Origin: Flavobacterium hiemivividum
GTDB taxonomy: Bacteria; Bacteroidota; Bacteroidia; Flavobacteriales; Flavobacteriaceae
Direction of reading: 5' to 3'
Length of the DNA stretch: 64,000 bases
Assembly (NCBI RefSeq): GCF_004349145.1
Contig: NZ_SMFO01000001.1
Span: forward strand, 855,164 to 919,163
The translations under genes and the position numbers were made by a program. Shown here one piece after another: positions 42,619 through 52,738 of the stretch (position 1 is the first letter of the stretch; every line of letters starts with the position of its first letter). A model generated the notes under the pieces. The model made no database searches. It was given only the letters and a program-made list of their open reading frames with translations, and was not told the origin of the DNA.

Positions 42619-43986
42619 TTAATATGCTTTTTCTTCGCCTCTATAAATGTTCACCAACGTTTGGTATATAATTTTTAAATCCAAAATCAAGGACCAATTT
42701 TCGATGTAAAAAACATCAAATTTTATTCTGTTGATCATGTCTCTGTCTTTTTCAATTTCCCCTCTAAATCCGCTTACTTGTGCTAAACCGGTAATACCCG
42801 GCTTCACACAATGGCGAATTGGGTATTTTTTAATTTTACTTCCATAAGACAGATTTTGCGACCACAAATGTGGACGTGGACCCACAACAGACATATCACC
42901 CAAGAGAACATTAAAAAACTGAGGTAATTCGTCTACGCTGGTTTTCCGCATTAGCTTTCCTAGTTTGGTAACTCTAGGATCATTTTTAGAAGCTTCGGTT
43001 TCTGAAATTCCATTTATTTGCATGGATCGAAACTTATAGCAATGAAATTCTTTTTCATCGATTCCTGGTCTTCCCTGTCTAAAAAACACTGGCCCTTTTG
43101 ATTCTAATTTTATCAAAATAGCCAGAACTGGCATCAACCAAGATAACAGTCCAATGATAACAATTAGCGAAAAAACAATATCAAATACACGTTTAAATAT
43201 TTTTATTGTAGGATCGTTTAGAACTGTTTTCTTCAGCGAAAGCACCGGAAAAGAATCGTAGAAATCAATTTGTAAATTCTTTGAAAAGATCTCTTTCGAG
43301 TCTGGAATAAATTTTACTGTTTTATTATTTTCATCCGAAAATATGATTATTTCCTTTAGTTGCGCATTCGAAACTTCCTCTAAGGAACAGTAAATTTCAT
43401 CGATTTCGTTTTCTATAACAAAGGATTTTAGCTGTTCTAACTTTCCCTTAATTTCGATGTTCTCTTTCTTATTCGAAAAAAAACCGAAGAAATTATATCC
43501 AAAATCGTTTCTTGATTCAAAAAGTTTTTTTAATCGAATAGCTTCCGAGCTATATCCAATAATAACGACATTGCGGAAATTACTTCCTGTTGCTATTCGG
43601 TATTTTCTTAGAAAATAAAACAGTGTAAATTTCGAAATTGAAACAAGTGCAATACTGACCAACATAAAAACAGCCACCGTTTTCTCATTAAAAACATATT
43701 GTTTTGAAAACGGAAAAAAAGCAATGACAATTAAAAGAAATAGAATGCATTGTTTTATGATTTTAGTAGCGATTACAATGGGTGCTGTAAATCGATATAC
43801 ATCATAAAAATTAATAAAAACAGCCACAGCACACCAACCAAACATGAGATAGATACTAAAAAAGCCAATGTTGAGAACTGGATATTCAAACAAATAAAAA
43901 CATAATATTGAAACAATCATCAAATCCATTATAATACTAATGGGTCTGATGTATTTTGAATATCTTCCTATATTATATCCAGTCAT
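42619..43986 (-). CDS. Polyprenyl-phosphate sugar-1-phosphate transferase (priming)
   Basis: A protein of about 455 residues. The N-terminal half has four or five membrane helices and a Rossmann-type CoA-binding-like domain (NVVIIGYSSEAIRLKKLFE); the C-terminal bacterial sugar transferase domain reads KRVFDIVFSLIVIIGLLSW, FFRQGRPGIDEKEFHCYKFRSM, TKLGKLMRKTSVDELPQF and VGPRPHL, the WbaP/WcaJ signature. It puts the first sugar phosphate on undecaprenyl phosphate to start the repeat unit. The upstream in-frame start at 43995 is TTG; ATG at 43986 is preferred. Confidence 0.94.
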   Translation of the reverse strand: MTGYNIGRYSKYIRPISIIMDLMIVSILCFYLFEYPVLNIGFFSIYLMFGWCAVAVFINFYDVYRFTAPIVIATKIIKQCILFLLIVIAFFPFSKQYVFNEKTVAVFMLVSIALVSISKFTLFYFLRKYRIATGSNFRNVVIIGYSSEAIRLKKLFESRNDFGYNFFGFFSNKKENIEIKGKLEQLKSFVIENEIDEIYCSLEEVSNAQLKEIIIFSDENNKTVKFIPDSKEIFSKNLQIDFYDSFPVLSLKKTVLNDPTIKIFKRVFDIVFSLIVIIGLLSWLMPVLAILIKLESKGPVFFRQGRPGIDEKEFHCYKFRSMQINGISETEASKNDPRVTKLGKLMRKTSVDELPQFFNVLLGDMSVVGPRPHLWSQNLSYGSKIKKYPIRHCVKPGITGLAQVSGFRGEIEKDRDMINRIKFDVFYIENWSLILDLKIIYQTLVNIYRGEEKAY

Positions 43987-44033
43987 GATTTGCAATTATA
44001 TTCTCTTTACTGCATATTATTCGATTCAACTGC

Positions 44034-45017
44034 TTATTTAATATAACTCGAAAAGTCTTTGTGTTCCTCTTTAGAAAGTTCTTCTTTCGACAATGACTTG
44101 AAATAATCGTAGGTAATTTTCATTCCTTCGGCACGGTTTATTGTAGCTTCCCAGCCCAATAATTCTCTAGCTTTTGTAATATCTGGTTGGCGTTGCAAAG
44201 GATCATTAACAGGCAAAGGGAAATAAACCACTTTCTGATTCGTTCCAGTCAGTTTTATAATTTCCTCAGCAAAATCTTTGATAGTGATTTCGTCAGGATT
44301 TCCAATATTTACCGGATAAACATAGTCTGAATGCAACAATCTAAAAATGCCTTCTACCTGATCATCTACATAGCAAAACGAACGTGTTTGCATTCCGTCG
44401 CCAAAAATAGTTAGGTCTTCTCCACGCAAAGCCTGACCAATAAATGCAGGAATAACTCGGCCGTCATTGAGTCGCATTCTTGGTCCATAAGTATTAAAAA
44501 TACGCACAATTCTGGTCTCTACACCGTGAAAAGTATGGTAGGCCATAGTTATGGATTCTTGGAAACGTTTTGCTTCGTCATAAACTCCTCTCGGGCCTAT
44601 GGTATTTACATTTCCATAGTATTCCTCCGTTTGTGGATGAACTAATGGATCTCCATAAACCTCCGATGTGGAGGCGATAAGAATTCGAGCTTTTTTTACT
44701 CTTGCCAAACCTAACAGATTATGCGTTCCAAGAGAACCCACTTTTAGTGTTTGAATTGGAATTTTTAAATAATCGATAGGACTTGCCGGTGAAGCAAAAT
44801 GCAAGATATAATCCAACTGACCTGGAACATGGACGAATTTAGTAATATCATGATGATAAAATTCGAAATTTTCCAGTTTGAACAGGTGTTCTATATTTTT
44901 TAAATCTCCAGTGATGAGATTATCCATGCCAATAACAAAATAACCTTCTTTAATAAAACGGTCACATAAATGTGATCCCAAAAATCCAGCTGCACCAGTG
45001 ATAAGTATCCTTTTCAT
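44034..45017 (-). CDS. UDP-glucuronate decarboxylase (UDP-xylose synthase)
   Basis: A 327-residue short-chain dehydrogenase-type enzyme. It begins [20 protein letters not shown] with the NAD-binding GxxGxxG, followed by [13 protein letters not shown], the catalytic YDEAKR (YxxxK) and TSEVYGDP, then FNTYGPRM and [14 protein letters not shown], diagnostic of UXS-type enzymes. It turns UDP-glucuronate into UDP-xylose, so the polysaccharide probably has xylose or a derived sugar. No UDP-glucose dehydrogenase is nearby. Confidence 0.9.
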   Translation of the reverse strand: MKRILITGAAGFLGSHLCDRFIKEGYFVIGMDNLITGDLKNIEHLFKLENFEFYHHDITKFVHVPGQLDYILHFASPASPIDYLKIPIQTLKVGSLGTHNLLGLARVKKARILIASTSEVYGDPLVHPQTEEYYGNVNTIGPRGVYDEAKRFQESITMAYHTFHGVETRIVRIFNTYGPRMRLNDGRVIPAFIGQALRGEDLTIFGDGMQTRSFCYVDDQVEGIFRLLHSDYVYPVNIGNPDEITIKDFAEEIIKLTGTNQKVVYFPLPVNDPLQRQPDITKARELLGWEATINRAEGMKITYDYFKSLSKEELSKEEHKDFSSYIK

Positions 45018-45193
45018 AAATAAATTTTACAGTTGCAAGGTATTAAAAAACATTTAATAAAATAGGTTTTGCAGTCTCTCGATCCAATAAGATAAACCGC
45101 TACTAATTTTATATTATCACCCATATAACATTACTGAATAACACTAATCCTAGGCTAATTTTATATATTTTTACAAAAACAAAACCACCAAAT

Positions 45194-46267
45194 TTGAAAG
45201 TTGTCCATATAGTTGAAGCACTTGCAGGAGGAGTTAATACTTATTTCAAGGAGTTATCCTTTTTTTTTGGTGATGCTGAAATAAAGCAAGGCATCGAAAC
45301 CACGATTATTTATAGCGCAAACCGCGTAGAAGTTGACTCAAGAAAAATAAATACAGAATTTTCTAAAGGAGTATCGCTTGTAGAGCTAAACATGGTTCGT
45401 GAATTTTCCCCTTTTCAAGATCTTAAATCACTATTGCAATTAATTAAAGAATTGCGCAGAATTCAGCCAGATGTCATTCACCTTCATTCTTCAAAAGCAG
45501 GCGTTTTAGGGCGAATTGCGTGCTTTCTATTATTCAAAAAAACAAAATTATTCTATACGCCGCATGGTTATGCTTTTCTTCGTACAGACACTCCCAATCT
45601 TAATAAAAAGTTTTACCGTGCTATTGAAAGTAGTTTCCAAGGAATATTTGGTGGAACAACTATTGCATGTGGCGACACAGAATATGAAATCGCAAAAAAC
45701 ATAGGAAAATCGCATCTGCTTAGAAACGGAATTGATATTAAAAAGGTGCAAAAATACATTTCTAAAAACAACAATGCCATACTAACGATTGGCATCCTGG
45801 GGAGAATTACTTCCGCTAGAAATCCGACATTGTTTAATGAAATCGCATTAAGACATTCTAATCTCAATTTTGTCTGGATTGGAGATGGAGAATTAAAACC
45901 TCTTTTAACCGCCCCAAATATTAGAATTACTGGCTGGTTCCTTGATAGAGAAGATGCACTTACAGCGCTTAATACTATTGATATCTACATTCAAACTTCG
46001 CTATGGGAAGGATTGCCCCTTGCTATTCTCGAGGCAATGGTGATGCAGAAACCTGTTTTGGCAACAAATATTATTGGGAATAAAGATATAGTGGTACATA
46101 ATGAAACTGGTTTTCTTTTTAACGACCTTGCTGAATTAGACAATTATATCGAAATTCTAAAAGACGAAGAAGTGCGACACCGTTTTGGAAAAAAAGGCTT
46201 AGAAAGGTGCCAATATTTATTTGACAGCACAAAAAATTTTACACAATTAATCACTCTTTACAAGTAG
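45194..46267 (+). CDS. Glycosyltransferase family 4
   Basis: A 357-residue GT-B enzyme, starting with TTG at 45194 (KVVHIVEALAGGVNTYFKEL). No ATG fits, and the protein lacks any residues before the conserved KVVHIVE core. It has DVIHLHSSKAGVLGRIACFL, the donor domain TIGILGRITSARNP and ETxxWEGLPLAILEAM with the EX7E-like Glu pair, plus NEGTGFLF-like HNETGFLF. It runs opposite to the rest of the cluster and overlaps the end of the O-antigen ligase gene by 17 bases. Confidence 0.85.
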   Translation: MKVVHIVEALAGGVNTYFKELSFFFGDAEIKQGIETTIIYSANRVEVDSRKINTEFSKGVSLVELNMVREFSPFQDLKSLLQLIKELRRIQPDVIHLHSSKAGVLGRIACFLLFKKTKLFYTPHGYAFLRTDTPNLNKKFYRAIESSFQGIFGGTTIACGDTEYEIAKNIGKSHLLRNGIDIKKVQKYISKNNNAILTIGILGRITSARNPTLFNEIALRHSNLNFVWIGDGELKPLLTAPNIRITGWFLDREDALTALNTIDIYIQTSLWEGLPLAILEAMVMQKPVLATNIIGNKDIVVHNETGFLFNDLAELDNYIEILKDEEVRHRFGKKGLERCQYLFDSTKNFTQLITLYK

Positions 46268-47543
46268 TAGCTTTCACTTGCAGCCAAAAACTGCCAAAGA
46301 CTGAAAACCAAAATCCGCTGAAGGCTATTCCATCAAAGCGCAACAGAAAATCATCAGTAAGATTTGAAGTAAAAAAGAGAAAAAAGAAGGATATAACAAT
46401 TCCATTTTTTAAATCATAACCTAAATAGCCAATTGTAAAAATGTATAAAAAAACTATCAACGGGCCCAGAACCCCAAATTTTAATAGAAAATCAAGAAAC
46501 TGATTGTGTGTTGGAAATTCATATTTCGCTAGAAAATGCTGGTTGGTTTGTTTATAATATTTAAATAATTCTGGTTTCCCATCTGAAGCACCAACCCCAA
46601 AAGGCAGATGATCCAAGGACAGTTCCCAGGCAGATTTCCAAATAGACACACGCGTAACAAATGAATTAAAAACTTTTGCTTCCGGATTTTCAATCTCATC
46701 TAGTTTCCCCACTTTATCCATATAAGCAAATGTTACCGTGCTATATTTCTCCTGCATGTAAGGATTATTTTTGACGAAAAGAAAAAGGATTCCTCCTAAT
46801 ATAACTACCCCAAAACTTAGACTTAAAACAACTTTCTTAAAATCATAATTTCGTATGACTTCGTAGAAAAAAATGATAATTGTACCTACTATAACATTAA
46901 AAAGAGCCATGCGGGTATTTACAAAAAGAACGTAGAAAAAAGAAAGTGCAAAAAGCAATATTCTAAGGAATTGATACCCTAAATTTTCCTTTTTTCGAAA
47001 AGAATAAACAACAAAATACATATTAATAATCGCCACAAAAGCAAGATGCATATTGAGTGCCGGTGCATGAATTCCGACTGAATTAGAGAAACTGTATCCC
47101 ATTTCCCATAGATCTATTCCGTTTAAATACTTATTCATCAACCCTGGATAAACGACAATGAACCGAATGAAGAAAAACAATACAATCACAGTTGTTGCAT
47201 AGCTATAATATTGCAGTAATTTATTAAACTGCACGCGCTGATAATTACCCAGAATAAACAACGGTAAGAATAGCAGGGAAATACTTTTTTCCAGAGATTT
47301 CAAGCCTTCTCTTAAAGAATCATTATTCCAAAAAAATAAAATCTCTAAAAGTAAGGGTGAAGCAATCACCAAACCCAATAGTACTGCTAATCGACTGAGT
47401 TTAATTTTTTTTATAAAGCATAAATTAAACAAGACAAATCCAATAATAATCCAAGTACATGGTTTTCTAAAAATCATGGTACTTGCTATTAGAATCAGAA
47501 AAATATTGAAAATTTTATTAAAGTTTTTTTCTGAAATGTTCAT
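46251..47543 (-). CDS. O-antigen ligase/polymerase (Wzy_C-type)
   Basis: A protein of about 430 residues with about 11 membrane helices and a large loop near residues 280-360 that contains FVTRVSIWKSAWELSLDHLPFG, VGASDGKPELFKYYKQTN and PTHNQFLDFLLKFGVLG, the PxHNxxLxxxxxxGxxG motif of the Wzy/WaaL family. It joins or polymerises lipid-linked repeats. The ATG at 47543 (MNISEKNF) is chosen over one 12 bases upstream; either overlaps the upstream gene. Confidence 0.88.
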   Translation of the reverse strand: MNISEKNFNKIFNIFLILIASTMIFRKPCTWIIIGFVLFNLCFIKKIKLSRLAVLLGLVIASPLLLEILFFWNNDSLREGLKSLEKSISLLFLPLFILGNYQRVQFNKLLQYYSYATTVIVLFFFIRFIVVYPGLMNKYLNGIDLWEMGYSFSNSVGIHAPALNMHLAFVAIINMYFVVYSFRKKENLGYQFLRILLFALSFFYVLFVNTRMALFNVIVGTIIIFFYEVIRNYDFKKVVLSLSFGVVILGGILFLFVKNNPYMQEKYSTVTFAYMDKVGKLDEIENPEAKVFNSFVTRVSIWKSAWELSLDHLPFGVGASDGKPELFKYYKQTNQHFLAKYEFPTHNQFLDFLLKFGVLGPLIVFLYIFTIGYLGYDLKNGIVISFFFLFFTSNLTDDFLLRFDGIAFSGFWFSVFGSFWLQVKATTCKE

Positions 47544-48585
47544 AGTATAAGGCATAATAAATTAAAGGAAACACTCCTATTTTATGACGAATGGCAGTTC
47601 CTAAATCAGGCTCAAAAACCCCTTGAACAATAAAATATGAAAACAAAATAAGCAATATCCACAATTCGTATTCCTGTTCTTTTCTATTCTTTAGACAACG
47701 AGAAAAGCGCACAAAGAGAATATAAAACAATAAAAGCTGCCAAATCACGAACGCAATAATTTGAGGTGATAAAAGATATTTTAAGCCATTTACAGGGAAA
47801 TTAACCGTGAAAAAACCATAAACAATACCCACAGTTTCACCATACCAAGTGTCTGGTTTAATCGGCGAGACAATCATAGAATTGGCATCTTGAGACTGCA
47901 ACCTGGCACTGTTAACGACTTCCCTACTACTTTCGGAAAGGTATTTTCCTTTCACTAATCCGTAACTTAGGGACAAAAAAACAGCGATAAAAAGTCCGTA
48001 AAAAATCGTAGTTAGTGTTTTACTTTTAAAACTAATAAAACTTACGAGATACATTCCGAATGCAATAATTGGCATTAATAAAAAGTACGGGCGATAAAAA
48101 GCACCTAAAATTGCCAATAAAAATAGAGACAAAAACACTGATTTTTTGAAAGAGATACTCTCATTTTTAAAAATAAATACGATGAGTGCTAAATATAAAT
48201 AAGTAATAAACTCCTTGGAAGGCATCGACATAAAAATAGCCATCATAAAAAACCCTAAATAAACCAAAAGATTTTTTACATTAATTTTATCAAAATTAGC
48301 TGGAATTCCCACTTTATATAAAACATAAGCAAGAACGGGATATTGAATTAATGCAATTAAGGGAAAAGGTAAATAGCGCAAACCTGTAACTTTATAAAAC
48401 AAGATAGTTAACGGATAACTTCCAAAAAAACCAATCTCATTTCCTCTGTCGAATGCAATAATGGCAGCGTCATAAAAAAAGCGCTTTGGTAAAATATAAA
48501 AAGCCGTTACTGCAACAAATAAATTGGCAATAAACAAGAAAAGAAACCTCGCTTTATTTTTCTGAATTAAAATTTTCATGATCAA
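47518..48585 (-). CDS. Multispan membrane protein, EpsG-like
   Basis: A 355-residue integral membrane protein with about ten helices (FLFLFIANLFVAVTAFYIL onward). The segment LFYKVTGLRYLPFPLIALIQYPVLAYVLYKVGIP and the presence in a polysaccharide cluster fit EpsG/polymerase-type proteins, but the motifs are weak. It overlaps the O-antigen ligase gene by 26 bases. It may be a second polymerase or a glycan-export helper. Confidence 0.6.
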   Translation of the reverse strand: MIMKILIQKNKARFLFLFIANLFVAVTAFYILPKRFFYDAAIIAFDRGNEIGFFGSYPLTILFYKVTGLRYLPFPLIALIQYPVLAYVLYKVGIPANFDKINVKNLLVYLGFFMMAIFMSMPSKEFITYLYLALIVFIFKNESISFKKSVFLSLFLLAILGAFYRPYFLLMPIIAFGMYLVSFISFKSKTLTTIFYGLFIAVFLSLSYGLVKGKYLSESSREVVNSARLQSQDANSMIVSPIKPDTWYGETVGIVYGFFTVNFPVNGLKYLLSPQIIAFVIWQLLLFYILFVRFSRCLKNRKEQEYELWILLILFSYFIVQGVFEPDLGTAIRHKIGVFPLIYYALYYEHFRKKL

Positions 48586-48613
48586 CTACCTTGTTTTGTA
48601 TCTCTTCTATAAA

Positions 48614-49912
48614 TCAATTTAAAAAAACTTTTACTTTATCTTTTCTATAAATAACTATCGCTGAAATAAAATTCCAAAAGAAGGAACTACACACAAAAGC
48701 AATTGCGGCACCATTCATACCATATCTTGGTACTAACATTCGATTTAAGACAAAATTAATGATTACTGCAACTATTAGTATTTGCTGGAAAACAGTCTGT
48801 CTTCCGGTCATATTTAAATAAACTGATGCTGAACCAAATATAGAACATAATCCCTGCCCTACTATCAATATTAGTAAGGTCTCTTTTGCAATAAGATAAT
48901 TTTCTCCAAAAAAATGCAGTAGATATTCTGAAAAAAAAAACATAAATAAGGCCGACGGTAAGGTTAATATGAAAATTAAACGGGCACTTTTTCTAATAAT
49001 TCTATTTAATTCTAATGTATTATTAGCTGCGAAATACTCGGAAATTTTAGCCGAAATAGTAATGTTTACTGTTAATATAACCATAGTAAGCATGGTCATT
49101 ATTTTTATGGCAACAGAATAATAAGCAACAGTTGCATCATCCCGATACTTTTTTAAGAATATAATATCAAAACTCAGTAATAGAAACATGGCCATTCCGC
49201 TTATTGCGATAGGGTAAGACTTTAGCGTAATTTCTTTTAACGAAAATGATTCTTGTTTAAAATTACCATCCATTTTACTAAAATAATAAAAGATAATTGC
49301 GGTGGTTACTACTGCCAAAACAATAAATCCCAAAAGAAAAACTTCTGCTAAGTAAGATTCTTTCCCATAAAACAAGAGCAAAATTGCACCAAACATAACA
49401 GGAAAATACTTAATAGTATTTCTAAATAACTCTGCAACATACAAATGTTCCAATGCTCTAAAAACTTCTGTGTTCAAAACTGTCAATGAATAGAAAAAAA
49501 GAATTCCAGTAGATTTTAAAAGAATCGAATACAACTCAGGGTCTGAGAAATAAGAGTTAATCCACTCTTTATTGATGGCCAAGACAATTAAAAATAAAAT
49601 TATAGCCATTGCAAAAAGCAGTAGCACCATCTTTTTGTAAGTGTTTTTTAATCCACCTTCTAAATTTGAGCCATTTAATCTGCCTTTAAAATACAAAATA
49701 GACTGATCACACCCCAATAAGCAAATACTACCAATTACGAAGAGAAAAGAGCGTACAAAATCATATTGTCCTATTATTTTTGGCTCGTAATTGTTAGTGA
49801 GAAATAATGTAAATCCAAATAAAACAACAACTCCAAAAACCCTTAAGAATAAGGTAATAAAGCTCTGTAGAACGAAGGCGTCTTTATTGATTTTTTGAAG
49901 AAAATATCGCAT
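48614..49912 (-). CDS. Lipopolysaccharide flippase (Wzx-like)
   Basis: A 432-residue membrane protein of the MOP superfamily with 12-14 helices. It begins QSFITLFLRVFGVVVLFGFTLFLTNNYEPKIIGQYDFVRS and ends GNGAAIAFVCSSFFWN-like YGMNGAAIAFVCSSFFWN, a conserved C-terminal signature (GxxGAAIAT). It flips lipid-linked repeat units to the periplasmic side. It lies between the Wzz-like gene and the EpsG-like gene. Confidence 0.88.
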   Translation of the reverse strand: MRYFLQKINKDAFVLQSFITLFLRVFGVVVLFGFTLFLTNNYEPKIIGQYDFVRSFLFVIGSICLLGCDQSILYFKGRLNGSNLEGGLKNTYKKMVLLLFAMAIILFLIVLAINKEWINSYFSDPELYSILLKSTGILFFYSLTVLNTEVFRALEHLYVAELFRNTIKYFPVMFGAILLLFYGKESYLAEVFLLGFIVLAVVTTAIIFYYFSKMDGNFKQESFSLKEITLKSYPIAISGMAMFLLLSFDIIFLKKYRDDATVAYYSVAIKIMTMLTMVILTVNITISAKISEYFAANNTLELNRIIRKSARLIFILTLPSALFMFFFSEYLLHFFGENYLIAKETLLILIVGQGLCSIFGSASVYLNMTGRQTVFQQILIVAVIINFVLNRMLVPRYGMNGAAIAFVCSSFFWNFISAIVIYRKDKVKVFLN

Positions 49913-50021
49913 TATTTGGGGCTGTTTGTTATTCTCATCAAAGCTTTGATGTATGAAAAAATCATTTGTATTCTTACAATTTTCAGCTTCTTCGAAGTTG
50001 CAAAATATTTTTTATTCGAAG

Positions 50022-51014
50022 CTAATTATTAGCCATTTCTTGTTGTCTAATGGACTGTTTCTTATAAAATAAAACAAACAACCGAATGAAAACAAATAAT
50101 GAAATTAATAATAAGGGAAGAACTAATTTCATTTTCCCATTGATTAATTTATTGTTTTTAATATTCAAAATTATAGCGTTGTCATTGATGACTTTTCTAG
50201 AATTAAACAAATCAATCTTTAAGACTCCCAAAACATTTACCAATGAATCTTTTGTCTTAATAATGTTATTTAGCTGCGTATTTTCATTGTAATAAATGAG
50301 TTTATCGCTGTTTTGCGCGTTTCCAGCTCTATTAGAAAATGAATTTACAATTCCATCGATTTGTACAATTGTAGTTTCCTTTTCCTTGATTTTTTGTTCA
50401 ATATTACCAACTGAAATCTTTTGTATTTTTTTGAAATAGCTATTACTGTTCAAATAATTCAATATTGGATCCACAACGTTATTTTGGCTTGTTACTCCAT
50501 TTGTAGAAAGAATAATAGTATGATAATTGTAATTTTTTCCGGTCGTAGTTTCTTTAACGATTGTTTTTAAATCACCGTTTTGAGCCAATAACTCCAAAAG
50601 TTCAAAGTTTTGCTCATTACTGCTTATTAATTTATAAACATCAACAATGGGTTCAATTGAAATTTTGGTTAGTTGTGATGGGTCTTTAATACCGATAGAT
50701 TTCAAGAACTGAACGTCTTTTTCTGAAATTTTAGAAGCCAATAAATCAATTTTGGAATACAAATAGTCTGTTGACTGAAAATTTGGCGCTACTATAATTT
50801 GATGATCGTATTTTTTTTGATTTTTATCCAAATAATATCCTAACCCAAATCCGATAACTAATAAGATTACAATAAGTACCCCATTTTTTATAAAAAAATG
50901 AATGCATCTAAATATAAATGCATTCAATTCTTGAAAAAGACTTCCTATTTTTTTTGAAATTTGAACCAAATCAATTTCTTGATTTTCGTGATTTTGGGGT
51001 ACGTTTGTACTCAT
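50022..51014 (-). CDS. Wzz-like chain-length determinant
   Basis: A 330-residue protein with one membrane segment near residues 44-62 (GVLIVILLVIGFGLGYYLD) and a second near the C-terminus (MKLVLPLLLISLFVFIRLFVLFYKK), with a large periplasmic helical part between. This is the topology of Wzz/PCP proteins that set polysaccharide length. There is no C-terminal kinase domain. The first gene of the leftward cluster after DUF6909. Confidence 0.7.
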   Translation of the reverse strand: MSTNVPQNHENQEIDLVQISKKIGSLFQELNAFIFRCIHFFIKNGVLIVILLVIGFGLGYYLDKNQKKYDHQIIVAPNFQSTDYLYSKIDLLASKISEKDVQFLKSIGIKDPSQLTKISIEPIVDVYKLISSNEQNFELLELLAQNGDLKTIVKETTTGKNYNYHTIILSTNGVTSQNNVVDPILNYLNSNSYFKKIQKISVGNIEQKIKEKETTIVQIDGIVNSFSNRAGNAQNSDKLIYYNENTQLNNIIKTKDSLVNVLGVLKIDLFNSRKVINDNAIILNIKNNKLINGKMKLVLPLLLISLFVFIRLFVLFYKKQSIRQQEMANN

Positions 51015-51023
51015 CCTAAATTG

Positions 51024-52703
51024 CTATTTTACGTTGAAAATCTGCTCCAATATTTTTATGGTAATCAAATAAGTAGGCTTTACACCCGTTGTTCCCAGTC
51101 CGCCTGAAGCTAAAGTACTTCCAGTTTCCAAAGGATTATCTGATGCATAATAAGCATATCTCACTTTGACATCTTGGGGAACACTTTTTCTGATTTTAGA
51201 GGCTGATTGAATGGCTTTTTGGTAGTAAGAACCTTCCATCTCTAAACCTATTACACCCCAAGTGGATTCATGGAAAAACTTTAATAAATCCTTGTTTTGC
51301 AATGATGTTCCAAGAACTGTAACCATTGGTCCAGCAAAAACTTCGATTCCATTCCCCACAAACATATCAGCAGTTAATTCATTATGGAAAAAATAATTAT
51401 CCGCAGTTCCCTCATTGATATGGGCATTTGGAATCATGATATCTCCTTTGCCACCTTCTAGAATTCCCGCTTTTCCCATTATAGAAACCGATTCTACATT
51501 CAGTAAAATATCTTTTTTGAACGGTTTTAATAACTCGTCAATTGTTTCATAGGCTTGCTCACCAAATGCGTAATCCATTACGATCAGCACCGGTTTTTTA
51601 TCTCCTAAATTAGCTGTTGGAAAGGATGAGTTTGCCCAATTAATTTTGGCTGTGTCAAAAATTTGGACATCTATATTAGTTCCAGAAGTGTCTGGTATCG
51701 AAATCATTCCTTGTTTTAAAGCTACTTCTTCAACTTTGCTACGCACCTCATGGGCTCCAGATCTACTCAATTCTTCATAAATGAAGAAATCTGATTTATC
51801 CTTAAACTTGGTTTTTAATACAGTCGTGGCAAAAATAGAATTCATTACACTGTGCATATTGGCACTAATAACGTGAATTGGTCGGTCTAAGAGTCCATTC
51901 TCTTTCAAGACTTCCTTGATGCTTGTAGCCCATTTTTCACCATGAATATGATGTCCTAAACGCTCACGCAAAATAGGACTGAAAGTGATGGTTCTCTTAT
52001 TATTATCGGTAATTTCTTCAATAGCTAATTTTCCCAACCAGAAAATCACATGTAAAAAACGATCCGGTGCAGCATCTGATCCAAATGCATCATAGATATC
52101 TAAAACTTCTTCAAATGTTCTTCCTAGGACATTGGCTGCGTGCGAAATTGCTTTCTCTTTTTCGATAAGAGGCAATTTTTTATTTTGAGAAACTGCCTGT
52201 TGCAGTTTCATCCAATCACGAGATACTTCACCAGAATCATCAAGCAAAACTCGATTTCGTATTTTATGTGATTCAATAAAAATAAAGGTCAAATGCGTCA
52301 AAATATCGTATATATCTGAACGACCTCTTGTAATCTCCACATTCATTTGTTCTTCGTCGATCCGGTAACAATTTCTTTTCCTTTTTGGAGGAACTATAGC
52401 CTGAAAATGAGACCTAGAATAGCCTTCATCAGAAGTAAGGTTAATAAATCTACATTCTTCAATTCCTAGAGGAAGTCGTTCAATAACGTACAAAAGTCCA
52501 TTTAATTCTACTTTTTCTTCAGCGATATTCCCATATATTTCTGGGCGAAGTGTTAATAATGCTTCACGCAAGGTATCTCCAGAAATTCCCATTGGTTTGT
52601 AAAAACCTCTGTTAAACAAATGGCGCATTGTAATGTACATTTTCTCAATGGCTGCCGATGATTCTTGTGCACGCGATCGAGATATATTTTTAGTTTCTTT
52701 CAT
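51024..52703 (-). CDS. DUF6909 protein, nucleoside-phosphorylase-like C-terminus
   Basis: A protein of about 559 residues, start at 52703 (MKETKNISRSRAQESSAAIE). No signal peptide, so cytoplasmic. The N-terminal half is helical and charged (LTLRPEIYGNIAEEKVELNG region). The C-terminal half (about 360-555) reads KPVLIVMDYAFGEQAYETID, IMGKAGILEGGKGDIMIPNA and GVIGLEMEGSYYQKAI. These resemble strand-loop motifs of the purine nucleoside phosphorylase/AMP nucleosidase fold, whose ribose-binding EMEG-type motif is distinctive. This is inference; the catalytic base could not be assigned. It lies 14 bases after the GH3 stop counting from 52739, in one operon with it. Confidence 0.75.
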   Translation of the reverse strand: MKETKNISRSRAQESSAAIEKMYITMRHLFNRGFYKPMGISGDTLREALLTLRPEIYGNIAEEKVELNGLLYVIERLPLGIEECRFINLTSDEGYSRSHFQAIVPPKRKRNCYRIDEEQMNVEITRGRSDIYDILTHLTFIFIESHKIRNRVLLDDSGEVSRDWMKLQQAVSQNKKLPLIEKEKAISHAANVLGRTFEEVLDIYDAFGSDAAPDRFLHVIFWLGKLAIEEITDNNKRTITFSPILRERLGHHIHGEKWATSIKEVLKENGLLDRPIHVISANMHSVMNSIFATTVLKTKFKDKSDFFIYEELSRSGAHEVRSKVEEVALKQGMISIPDTSGTNIDVQIFDTAKINWANSSFPTANLGDKKPVLIVMDYAFGEQAYETIDELLKPFKKDILLNVESVSIMGKAGILEGGKGDIMIPNAHINEGTADNYFFHNELTADMFVGNGIEVFAGPMVTVLGTSLQNKDLLKFFHESTWGVIGLEMEGSYYQKAIQSASKIRKSVPQDVKVRYAYYASDNPLETGSTLASGGLGTTGVKPTYLITIKILEQIFNVK

Positions 52704-52738
52704 TTTTTTATTTTTTGTAACCAACGAATATAATTCTT

